NCBI GenBank assembly: GCA_018697195.1
Contig: CM031859.1
Location: 56,732,779-56,796,778, forward strand
DNA length: 64,000 bases
Reading direction: 5' to 3'
Source: Certhia americana
Lineage: Eukaryota; Chordata; Aves; Passeriformes; Certhiidae
Part shown: positions 1-12,800 of the stretch, piece after piece
Layout of the letters: each line of letters starts with the position of its first letter
Numbering within the stretch: position 1 is the stretch's first letter
Notes under the pieces: generated by a model
The model's database searches: none
Seen by the model: only the letters and a program-made list of their open reading frames with translations
Told to the model about the DNA's origin: nothing
Position numbers and translations under genes: made by a program

Positions 1-430
1 CAATACCTTTATCAATGACACAGGGAAATCAAATGTATCCTCAGCAAGCCTTCAGAGGACATGAAGCTGAGCAGCGCCATTGATACAACTAAAGAATGGG
101 ACACCATCCAGGGGACTGGGACAAACTTGAGAACTAGGCCCATGAAAACCTCATGAAGTTCAACAAGTCTAAGTGAAGGTGCTGCACCTGGGTTGGGGAG
201 ATGAACTCACTGAGAGCAGCCCTGCAGAGAAGGATTTGGGAGATCTCATGGATAAAAGCCAGACATAAGCCAACAGGGTGCACTTGCAGCCCAGAAGGCC
301 ACCTTCATTGTGGGCTGCTTCAAAAGAGGAGTGGCCAGCAGTTTGAGAAGAGTGATTCTGCCCCTTTGCTCTGCTCTTGCAAGACCCTGCCTTGCATCCA
401 TTCTAGCAGATCTAATAAGGTTTAATAATG
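1..430 (+). mobile_element. CR1 LINE fragment, truncated by window edge
   Basis: The sequence follows the avian CR1 reverse-transcriptase and 3' consensus as I know it: tttatcaatgacac at the start, then aacctcatgaagttcaacaa, ctgcacctgggttgggg, cagcccagaaggccacc and gattctgcccctttgctctg. It is degraded by indels and has no open frame. It is antisense to SYNE1. Confidence 0.85.
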
Positions 431-702
431 TGCATATTGCTTTGGATTTTCCTAGAAATTAAGGTAAACATATTAAAAATTATACTCCTGCCATAAGTAA
501 GCAGCAGAGTAAAAGTAATTTTGCCTTCTTTTCCACAGTATCAAATATTTTGCAGTTCTAACCTGTGTACAATTCCAACCACTGAATGAAGTTGGTGATT
601 TTTTGCCCCAAATCACTTTTATTTTACATATTTCTATATATTTAATTGTAGTAATAATGGGGATGATTCAAAAAGAAAGTCACTAATATTTCCACTCAGT
701 AC

Positions 703-852
703 CTTGTACTTCTGGACATAACTCTGAATTACTTTCTGTCCTACTACATTTCTTATGTTTTCTTCATCCTGCTGAATTACATTTTCCATCAGTGAAATCC
801 AGGTCATAACTTCAGTGATGGCATGGCGAGAAGGAATTTTGTCCATCTGGAG
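703..852 (-). CDS. SYNE1: SYNE1 rod exon 42, last in window (LQMDKIPSRHAI...VQKYK)
   Basis: 150 nt, 50 codons, phase 0-0, acceptor gttatctcaacag|CTCCAG, donor TACAAG|gtactg. EVMTWISLMENVIQQDEENI carries helix A Trp. The next exon of the gene lies left of the window. Confidence 0.96.
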
Positions 853-3800
853 CTGTTGAGATAACAGACTTAGGACCCATGTTGTGAAAAAAATGGATAA
901 GCATTCCTTGCTTTGCATTAACACAGTTTCAGTAGTTGATAAGAGTACTGCTTGCCTGAATTTAATTACTCAAAAATATGTTCTAAGACATTTTTATTTT
1001 GCATTACAAGACAATTCGGAGAATTATAGAATGACATTGTTTTGTTTACTATCCCAGACTCAGTTAAGATTTGTGACTCTTCCTCCTTCCCCATAAATCA
1101 CAGTCATTACTAACTCTGAGAGCGTTCTAAGTTATAAACTTAAGCAACAGCTTACACTGATAACCCCCTAACAACTACATATTAAGGCAACTTTCCAACC
1201 ATAATTTTCTAAGTTCAGTATTACAGCATTAAAACTCCAAAACTGCACAACCAAAAACCTCCTGTGCCCACACATACTAGGAAAAATCAAGAATGTTTCT
1301 AGATCCATTTTGTCTTTCACAGACTTGAACCTAACTTACTCAATTTGAACAAAACCATTACCCAAACTTGACAGGGCATAAGGATGTGAAATCCCTTTTT
1401 CCAGAAAGCATACCAATGTGTTGAAAAAACCCTCACCTGTTCTTTGGTTAGAATTTAACAAGATGAAAGTCTGAAACTAACACTGATGGGTACTACATTT
1501 GAAACTAAGTGTAAGCTTTCCCACAATAAAACAGGAATAACTTTTTTCTTATCTATCATCACATGGAAAAATTGAGAAAGGAAGCAACTGGTCAGTGCCA
1601 ACGGTACAGTCTTAGTTTTCTGGAATATCAAAGGGCATCACTGGCTTTCTTACCTGGTGCAACTTCTCTTGTACTGCTGGGATTTGTGTGAGAAGCTCTG
1701 TCCACTGGGTTTCAATGTGGGACAATCCTGCACGCAACGCAGCTGTATCTACTTTCTTAAGCCTGAGGAGCTGGTTCCCAGTACTCAGGACAGAAGATTT
1801 CTGTGATGATTTAGCATCCACTTCTTTTGAAAACTCCTGTGAGTACAAGCAATTTTTTTGAAAATAATTAAGTACGTATTCTTTTTTTACTTAGAGTTTT
1901 AGCACCTCAGAAAGCTAAGAATATCCTCCTTTCCCTTTAAAATATGTACTTTCTATTAGTATTCATCAGCTATACTTCAGAATAATTTAGATCAAAAATT
2001 GTGTTCAGTCATAAAACAATTTTCTGTTTTCCAAATCCTCAAGATTTACAATCCTTGCATATAGCAAAGAATTGCTTAATATGCATACATACCAGCATTT
2101 TGAAGGACAGCTTACCTACATACTCATCAATGATGAGAAGAAGTATAACCATTTGATTAATCAACTGTTTAATTGTAATTGGAGACAAATAGGTGTCCTA
2201 GGTTCATGAACAACTTACCAAAAATGAGTTCAGGTGGTCTCGGACTGTTTCTAATTCCTGCGGAACAGTCAAAGACTGCTGGCTCCAAAACTCAAGTCGC
2301 TCCTTTGCGGATTGTAACCACTGTGTCAATTCATTTGATTCACTCTGATACCTGGGAAGATGTTTAAAGAAGACTGAAACAGTCATCACCAGTTTTTGCC
2401 TCCAACTGAGCAGTCTTGCCTCCATGTGTTAGAGGAAGATACTGAATGCCAGATTTGAAATATTTTTATCAAATTTCAGGAAAAAGTAATTTAATTTTAC
2501 ATACAGCCATGGTATCAGGAAACTCCTATTTTAGCCACTGTGCTCACAATTTCTAACAGTGCCTTAGTTCCACTTTTAGAAAAGAAGTTTAATGAAGGAC
2601 AGTAAATAGGTCCCATACTTCTCTGGACAAGCTGTAACCCCACCCAATGCACAAAAACAGACTTTTCACTTCCATTCGAAGGCTCAGTCTTCCTAAATCT
2701 TTACCAAAAATATTTCAGAGCAGAAATTTAATTTTTTTTCATAAACCATCTCCATATCACTTCACATGCCAAGCAACTAATGAGATAACAGAATATGAGT
2801 GTCCAGACATGAGCCAGGGATTCATAGACAAAGCTTTTATACTGATTAGATAATTTATTACAGAAGTAGCATATGAAAATAATAAGGCAGCAAAAGCTCC
2901 CTTCCATATATGCAATGACACAGGCCCACAAGAACCCATAAGCTGTAATGCATCCACTAAAACATGCTGAGGCTATATTACCCAGCAAAGCACACAACTT
3001 TTCTTACCAACCTGTATGCACACGGGGCTTCTAAATTAATCACCTAAGAAAATATTTCCTCATTTCCTTGCAACAGCTCTTATCTGCTACAAATGAGCTC
3101 TCATCTTTTTTTCATGAATGAGAGAGTGCAACAGCACTTCTATGGAACAGAAAAGAAGTCAAACTATGACATACATCTCAAAGTACTTTCTTTTAAATGT
3201 TGAATCAAATATGTCTGGGTCTAGAATGGCTTTGACCTGAAAAGTGAAGAACTTTATATTTACCATTACATAAGCATTACCTTGTCCAGTGCTTCAGTAT
3301 TGTCTCCAGCCTGTGAAGCTCCTTGGTGACTTTGCTGGTGTTACTTAACCAGCATTCTCCTAGTTGGTTCAGTTGACCTTCAAGTTCTGAGCAGCTAACA
3401 GAAAAGAGGAGCCTCTTGCCATCATCTAGCACTTGATATAATTTAGGCTGGTATTCAGTCAGGTTAGATCTCAGATGCTGTAATGAGAGAGGAGGTGGTT
3501 AGATAACTGCAGGTCTCTGCTACCACACTTTCTCAACATTGAGTTTCCTTTTACTGAAATTTGTTGCATATCCAATGTCACCACAGAACATCAAATTTTT
3601 CCTCTGCTCCAGCTCTAGAACTCCCCAAGAACCATCATGCAGGCAATCTGCTGAAAAGCTGAGCATGTTGCCACAAACCCAATCATGTCAATATGTCTAT
3701 TGGTTCCTCCTTATGATGAGCTCCTCCTTTGTGTAGATATTCTGTACTTGAAAAGAAACTTCGTGAGGGATCACCATTTCTGACAGAAATTGATTAGTAT

Positions 3801-6800
3801 ACCATAACTTACTTTATCATCTGCTGAAAACCTACCATCTACTGCAATGAAAGCTAAAGACGTCCAATACACAATTACTAACAGTGGCTCCCTCTTCAGC
3901 CCTTCCAATGCTTATCTTCAGCTCTCTGGAAATCTCACTCTTTTACTGACCTACCCTCCTGTTCTTCATGGCTACAAAACAGATCACCCCATCCATCCAA
4001 ACCCCTGAACACAGTGACCAATTTTTATGGCACAATAAAGCAAAAATGATAATGAAAAGGGAAAGGCTGTTAATACTGTTACCTGGAACTGTGACAGATT
4101 TAATTTAAATGGTGACTTTTGGACGGGTAAAGAATTTGTATATGTGGGCAAATATACCTGCTAAATTCCACTATCATTACACAAAAAGAATGCATTTGAA
4201 AAATATCTGTACACTGGTATATAAGTTTGAGCGTAAAATGGACATGCATTCCCATTTTTCAATTCTGATGAAAGTAATATGAATATAAAAGGTACAAAAC
4301 TACCAATATTATAGTGAGCGCATGAACTTTCTTTTGCTATTTCCTCTTTTTTTAATAGATTTTTAAAAATTATCTTTATATATGTGTGAGCCTGTGTATT
4401 TACACAAAACATATATACAAAAAAAAATATTCCTAGACAGAGGCTTAAAAATGCTAAGATAATCATAGATTTATTATGATGGATTTTAAAGCTAAATGTG
4501 GCCATTTAATAAAATCTATGACATAACGGAATATAAGGATCTGGATTTGAACAACCTCATTTATGTAACTGAAAATAAAAACAAAGGAAGAAAACTAATT
4601 TAGGGTCAGGACCAACACAAACAATGCCTAGAATCAAACAAAATCAAAACAACCCCCCCCCCCAAGATTGCTTGTTGTCCTCACACCATTGGAAAAGCTG
4701 TCTGGTAAAACAATGAAAAAGACAAAAACACAAAGTAATTTTCAACAAAAATCTGACAGAGATTTTTCTGTAGAACAAAAGAGAGAATGAAAAACCCTCA
4801 ACTAAAATGTCTAGTATAAAGAGACAAAAACAAACCACTAGACCAAAGAAACAGAATGCGGCAGAAAACCCGTATTTAAACTACTTGTTGCATTTGGGGA
4901 TGAAGGCAATTTGAGGAACCACAGGCTGCTCAGCCTCACCTTGCTCTCTGGAAAGATCATGGAGCACATTCTCCTGGATTCCATTTTCAGTGACAAAAAG
5001 GACCAAGAGGTAACCAGGAATATTCAGCTTAAATTCACTACCAGCCTTTTGTGACAAAATTACTGTCTCTGTGGATCAGACTGACTTCAGCATGGCCTTT
5101 GACACCACCTCCCACAAGACCCTCCTCCTAGCAGCCGAGAGTTCAGGATGGATAAATGGACTGTTTGGTGGGCTGAAAATGAGCTGCATTACCAGTCTTA
5201 ATGCTAGTGATTAAAGGCTTGATGCCTAGTTGGCAGGTTGCAATGGGCAGAGTACTCCAGAGATTATTGCTATTTTATCCCAAATATCTTCAACATTTTA
5301 ATGGCATGACAGCATTCCCCCAGTAAATTTATGGACGACACTAATGTAGGGAGAGTGGTTGGGAAAAAAATGTCAGACTGATTCCAGAGGCTCTTTACTA
5401 AACTTGAGGTTAGAGACAGTAGAAACCTTGGAAGGCTGAAAAAATGCAACTTCTGCACATTGTTAGGAAGGAAATTGATAGCGTATTTTACCTGGCAGCT
5501 TGTAAGACAACTAATACATGCACTGGCATATATTAGGACTGTGAACAACCTGATGAAGTTATTATTCTCATCTAGATGGTGCGGATGAGGCCACATCCAC
5601 TCCACATGGGAATGTGCTCTGACCCATCTCTCACTGAGCTGAGGAAGAAGGAAGTAGTCAGGGTCCAGTGTTACTAATTAAGTTATTTAGGGACCTGGAG
5701 CACATCCTACACAAAGAGCCTGCAGGAAATGCGCTTTGGATTGGCGAACAGGAGGCCTACGGGCCAGTCTAACAAAGATCTACAGCTGTTTGCAGTAGAA
5801 TTAAAAAGATGAGAGAGGTACATGCTCCTCAGTAGTGCCACACAATATAAAAAGGACAATGGTGACAAGCTGGAAGTTGATGTTTCTGACTGGGTTTTTA
5901 TAGTAGGTGGTGGTGTAGGATGGCAACTTATCCCCTGGTCAGCTGTGGTATCTCCTACATTTGAGGTTTACAAAGCTGTTGCTGATCCAGCCCACAACAA
6001 ATGTAATGCTTCAAGTGGAAGGCTGGACTAGATAACTGTTAGAGATCCCTTTAACCCCCCCTTTTCTGCAGAGAATGTCTACAAAGCACCAACCTGAAAA
6101 AGTGTAATCCGGTCTGTAAGCCTGTCCTCTGTCTCTTCTACCAAACCAACAGTGGGGATGTTTCCTTCAACACACTCCAGCTGTCTGGTGAGTTCCTGGT
6201 AATCTTCATCCAGATGCATCCAGGTCTAAAAGCACAAATTATCCATATATATTGTGAACCTGGGTATCTAGAAATTTTAGTACTTCCTTTTTTTTTTTTT
6301 TTTAGCTGAAATCCTACAGCTAGCTACATGGTTGTAGAAGTACAGAAATAACAGCACAAATGTCCAGTAAAAAGACAACATCCCAGTGCCAAGCTCAAAT
6401 TTTGGTAAGAACACATGGATAAAACTGTTACGCTGTCCTTAACCAGCTAAAGCTAAGCAGCTCTTTAGACTTAGAGGAACACAATTTGTGCCACCTGAAG
6501 GTCACAACAGTAAAATAGAAAAGACTGCATGTAGTCTATCAGTGCTTTGTGTGTTATGACAAAATGGACTGACACACTTCAATACTGTCCAAGCACAGGA
6601 AATCAGCATTATAGAATATCCTGGTGGATGATCACAATGGAAGTATAGAAAAGACCACAGAAATTCTCACCTCTAGAATGTATTCCAGCTCCACACCTCG
6701 TTTATGTGCTAACTTTAATACAGCTGAAGCTCGTGTCATTATCTCTGAATGTGACTGAGTTTCCTTCAAGAGAGCAAGGGTACTCATCTTTCTAAAAAGT

Positions 6801-9800
6801 GTTTCTGTCAGGATCATGTGAGACTCCAACCCTTGAAAATATTCCTGAAAAATTCAGATGTGAGGGGGAGGGAGAACAGATAAAAGAAAGTGCAATTGTT
6901 ACTCAATTCATTACCACTAAAAATTTTAAGACATAAGCAGTACAATCAAGTATCTACAATTAGGTAAACCTTTCACTTGACATTTCATAAAATCCAACAT
7001 AATTTAAAGAAAGGCAGAAGTCATTCTTTCCATATAAATTCCATCCTGACTCTCATTCCACAAACAAAACCAGCTTAAATTAAATAAACAGCCCCAAAAA
7101 TTTCTGCCTAATGAAAATGTGAAAAATACTTGTCCTATCTGTGGATGCTACTAACAAATGCAAATTTCTATTGAATATAAATGAAGTGGTAGATGAAATT
7201 GCTATGCAGCATGACAGGACAATATTAGAAACTTGTTAGAATAATGAAGAAAATGCAATCTATCTGGGTTAACCTTCAGCAAAGCATTTGAAACTCAGCA
7301 GTTCACTGGCTCCAATTTAAAATGCAGTCTAGCCCACTGTTCTGAAAAGCTCCTGAATCTTTAGGAACAGGTGGTTAGCAATTTGCTCTTCATAACTGTC
7401 CTGGTTTTGTCTGGGACAGAGTTCATTTTCTTCTTAGTAGCTTGTACAGCACTGTGTTTTGGCTTTCCTATGGGAATAATGTTGATCACTGATGTTTTGT
7501 TTGTTGCTGAGTAGTGTTTACCCCAAGTCAAGGACTTTTCAGTTTCCCTTGCTCTGCCAGTGATGAGTGCATAAGGAGCCTGGAGGGATCATAGTCAGGA
7601 CAGCTGACCTAAACAGGCAAAAGGGTTATTCCATACAATAGAGCATCATTTTCAGTATAGAAGCTGGAAGCTGTCTGGAAGCTGCTGATTTCTTCTTGTG
7701 GACAGGTTGGCTATTGGTCAGGAGGTGATGAATAACTGTATTGTACATAATCTATTCTTCTTGTGTTTATTTTTCTCTCTCATTTCCATTACACTTATAT
7801 TTACTATTTCAATTATTTTTATTATTAGTACTATTAGTATTAGTATTCATCTCTCAACCCACAAAGCTTACCTTTTCTTTCTGATTCTCCTTCTCCCCAA
7901 GGAAGGAACACAAGGAGGAAGCAGCTGTGTAGTTCTTAGTTTCCCACTGGGGCTAAGCCATGACAAATTTACAGTTATTACTACTCCTGAAATATGTCCC
8001 GGTTTCTCACCTTATGTTTTTCAAGCAGTGACTGAACCTCTTCCTTGGAAGAAACAATCATTTTCTGGTCACCAGCCATTTTTTCTTGGCCTGTTTCTAC
8101 CAGGTCAGCCAGGTCCTGCAAAGCACGCTCATACTGCCTCTTAAGAGCCATATTCTGATTCAGATCACTCCGCCTGGATCCAATGATCATCAGCAGCTCA
8201 TCATACTTATCCTGGGGGGAAAAGGGCAGCAATGGTGATTCTTATTTCACACATTACCTGTCTTCCTGGAAGCAACCTTACTGTCCCTGTTCTCTCTGTG
8301 AATACTAGCAGAGTAACATTTATTTCCAGCTCAAAAATAGTTTGCAGATATACTGACTTCATTGATAAATAAACTCACCATTAAAGACAGAAAAAATAAG
8401 CAAGACCTTCAACTCTTTAAAGTACATGCATTTAGGGACAAAAATAGCAGAATCCCAAAGGCAAGTAAGTAGCAAAGATTTGGCTTAATGCATCAAAAAA
8501 CAGTGACTACCATGCAATGCAGATGCTGTTCACATGTTACTATTTATAATGCAGAGGATTTCATGGATTCCATCATGGATACAGACCATAGGCATCTCAA
8601 AGTCAGGTTTTTTCCTTCTTACTTGTAGCAAGCAAGATACTTACTTACTTATTATTAAAAAAAAACCCCAAAAAACAAGCCCATACTTTTGATCTATACA
8701 AGATATTCCAACAACCCAAGTATCTCTATTATCATCCAGTGCTACAACAAAGTGCCCTTGTTGAATCTTATTTGTAGCAAGCAAGATACATACCTACTTA
8801 TTGTAAAAACCAAATACTTTTCATCTATAAAAGACATTCCAACAATCAAAATATCTCTACAATCATCCAGTGCTACAATAAAGGGCCCACCCTCAGACAG
8901 CAGCTGGCTCTCTTAGCCTTAAACAGAAAATTGTGAGAGGCAAAACTGTCAGAAAACACCAAAGGAAGGCTTTTCTAAAAAGTGAAATGAAGGGGAGGGG
9001 CCACGTAATGGCACATAAAATGGGAGCAAAAATAAAACAAACCCAAAACCCCCAAACAAACCAGGAGGAGGTGCTAAGACCAAAATGATAAAGAACTGGG
9101 CAAAAGACACATTTCTTAGTGATTTATGTCTTAGCCATTCATTGTTAATTGATATCAGTGTCTTGTCGGCTTAATACATTTATCGTCCAGTTTCAGCTGT
9201 TTAATTTGCTTCCAATTTATTATTTTGTCAGTGTAAATGGTAAAATTCAGTCATAAACATTTTCCTTGATACTTCCTCAAGCATTCCCCTGCATCAGCCA
9301 AACTGCTTAAAAAGGACTTTCAACAGGTTTACAGAAGTTGTGAATGAATTGCCCACATGTACTGACAGGAGAGGTGTTCTAGCAAAAGCAGAACATTTCC
9401 AGTTTCAGGTCTCACTTCATTCTCTATACACCTTTACCCCCCTCCTTCTCTGAATGACAGATGTGAGACAGTACTAAATCACAGATCACAAGACTCTCAG
9501 GAGAACAGGGATGAACCTTCAGCAGACAAATTTATGTTTACATGCTTTAGGTCATCTGTGTGAAAAGGCAGTGGATGAGAGCTGACAGAAAACACGGTTT
9601 TGTAGATTTTTACAAATGATATTTCTAATGTCAGAGATGTTAGAAAATATAAAGAGGTAAAAGTGCAAAACTAGGTGAACCAGAGAGAGCAATCTTTTAT
9701 ACATATGGAAACACCTTTAAATGCCTTTCCCTAAACTGCCTAATGAACAATAAAAGAGCATTCCTTTGATATCACAGGTGAGAAAGGTGATAGGATGGGC

Positions 9801-12800
9801 AGGTCTAGGATGGAACTAATGAACCATACCTGGATCTTAGACAACTCTTGTACGGAAGGTTGGTCAATCTGTAGCTTGTCTATACGCTTCTTTAATTCAC
9901 TGATTCCAGCATCTAGTTCCTTTAAACCTTCTTCTGCCTGCAGTATGACCTGTATATGAAAATTACATTGCTTAGTTTTAAGTTTCAGTAACAGTAGTGA
10001 AGCTGGTCTATGATCATATCCTTTTCTGCTTGCAGTACTAGTTACACCTTTAATGTATGAAATTGCTGAAATTTTAAAGGATACTATGAAGTAAACGTAT
10101 TAATTAAAAGTTGGGAGAGCCAAGCTTTTTCTTAAAGTTAAATAAGCACATCATTATTACCTTTTAATAACAAGCTGTTTTAGTAACATATAAAATACCA
10201 TGCTTAGTATTTTTGTACCAAATATCACTATGAATTTCCATGCTTTTAAATAGATAGTCAAAAAAGAATTTTTTTTTAAATTTAACAATGTTCTTTAAAA
10301 CAATTGTTTTATTAACAGTAATTTCTGTCACCTCTGAGCAAACAACCATCACAGCAGAACCAATGTATGAAAGCAAAGAGATGTGCAAAGTTCCCTTTCA
10401 AGACTGGGATGGGGCAAAATTACTGTCAAGGGCAAAGACTTGTACTCCCCTTCCACATTTGGATAACTACAACTTAAGAACAGAGATTGGTATTTGCAAA
10501 TGTCTGAAGGAGATGAGTTTTTCCAATGGAAGGTACAAGCTCCCCTAAGTCTCTACTGAAGTAACACATGCAGATTATAACAAAGTTAAAAGCGTGAGGT
10601 AGATTCCTGTACTTAAAGAACTTTGTTGAGGCCCGTTCTTGGAAGCTTCCTATCCAAATATTTTTGAACTTTGTATGTGAAGTAGAACTCCTGCCTTTCA
10701 GCAGCATGGAGTTTGCACAATAAAGTCACTGACCTTCCACTTCATGCAACTAAAGTCACAAGGCAGATTAAGGGTCCTATTTCTACTTTCCTAATCACAT
10801 GTTGAACAAGCAGCAATGCTTTTAAATTTGAATGCTTTATCAGCCAAGGGAGATTTTCTGAAACAAGTGATTTCACTTGCATTTGTTACCACATTGTTTT
10901 CCTAGCTGGTAGTTAAATTATTCATACTGGAAATAAATTTTTGCAAATGTTTGAGATCACAAAACTTAGAAAAGAAAGACACAGCGTGACCTCTCTATTT
11001 CATACAGAAGACATAAACTCTTTCAAAATTTGAATGCCAAGTATATAAAGTCCAGTATTTCTGTTTAGCTGAAGGGTAAGCTTCCTCTATTCAGCCACCT
11101 GCTGGCACCAGACATCACTAACAAGAAGTATCTATAAAAAGTAGCCCTTAGCATTCTTCATTCATTTTTCTCACTGGCAAAACAGAAACAAGAAAACAGG
11201 ATACATTTTTCATATTAAAAAATAATTATTCATCAGGCCATTCCCATAAAAAGAAATAATAATTACCGCCTTAAATTAAAATGAGTAACATTAAACACAT
11301 CACTACAAACCAAAGTGCCTTTGGTTTTTAATAAAGCTTAATAGACAAACAATTTAGAAAAACTCTGGACCTTTTTAGTTTATTGAAGTTCTCTTTTTTC
11401 AAATACTGCCCAGTACAAACAGAACTAGGTACTAGGTCATCTGGGGAAATGAGAGACACTTTTGCTAGGGCTTTTTTGCCCCTAGAAGAAAAGGCTGTTG
11501 TGCCTTTTTTGTTTTATTTACTTATAAATATGTGTAGTACACTCTTGGACGTACCCATTTTCCTATACTTCATGTGAACATGTATGTTCCCCCATTTAAA
11601 GCAACTGTTCTCTAGTTTTATCCATTTATACTTTGGATAAAAACTTTACCTCTTCCCCTCTCCCCAAGTGACAGATACATGGTAGTACCTGCATTTGTTC
11701 TGTTTCTGGTCTGTCAGCTGCCTCTGCTAATTTCTGTAGGACTAAGTATTTGTTATCAGCCACTGATGTAAACATGAGCTTCAGATCATTCTACAGGAGA
11801 TAAAATCAACAAATTATAACCAATCACAGCACCAAACAACTGAAAAATATTCTGTGTTTCAAAAAGTTTAAAGCATTAAATATTACATGATAGCACTACA
11901 GCATAAAAACTATTCAAAAATACCATAATTAGCAAATGCAAAACATTTAATATTTTGCATTCCAATTAAATAATTAATTACTAAGGGTCATTACCTCCAT
12001 GTAACAAAAATATTCTCATGCAGGTTATTCAACCACATGATTGTAAACAAGATCACTTTTTAAGGCAAGTTGTTTTAATTACAAACTTGAGCAACTGTAA
12101 CATGTAAGTAAAAGGCCTCCACACATTACAGGGCTAACCACAAGTTACAACTTTTAGAATATTTTATCAAAAGAGACACATAAATACTACTTAACCATTT
12201 TGATGAACTACAATCAATTATCTTTTTCTTGCATTCATCTCAACAGAAAATTATCAGCACATTTTTCTGAGACTTTCAGCATTACATAAGAAGTGCATTA
12301 ATGATTTCATATTAATTTTTACACTCAGCAATTATTTTAAATACTGAAAATCTCTAGGAATAATGCAATGAATTCTAATCAACTTTGTTGTCATCATCTA
12401 AGGGAAGTATTTCATTGAAAAATGGGAGCCCACAGAAGAAAGATTATGGAGTTTGAAAGGAAACCTAGTAGTAACAATCTATGAAAGCATGACCCTAATC
12501 AAAAGACACATGGAATCTTTTACTTTTTTTAATTTATGGGGTTTGAATTAATAAAACACCATACTGAAGGGCTTCTGATATTAATGATAATGGTAATAAT
12601 AATAATAATAATAATAGTAGGAGATAAGGTAGAACTGAGTAAGATCTGAAAGCATTTCTGAAACTCTGCTTGAAAATTTTTCTGAAAGTGCACATTTCTC
12701 CACTTATCAGCATTTTTTCATACTTGCACAACAGACTTCCTTTTATGTAATGCCAGTGGGGTGAGGGAACATGGAAAGATTAATAATCTTTTAATTAATT

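Larger units (their letters stand above)
853..3280 (-). other. SYNE1 introns around exons 39-42, nothing recognised
   Basis: Introns at 853-1653, 1837-2218 and 2352-3280 are AT-rich unique sequence. A hydrophobic open frame on the minus strand at about 2728-2997 has no start context or family resemblance and is taken as chance. Confidence 0.7.

Noticed and set aside
2728..2997. Hydrophobic Cys-rich open frame on the minus strand
   Set aside because: Composition comes from T-rich sequence; no conserved motif and not in phase with flanking exons.
7698..8144. 148-codon open frame on the + strand
   Set aside because: Its first half is LTR sequence, its second half is the antisense of SYNE1 exon 36. 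No gene.
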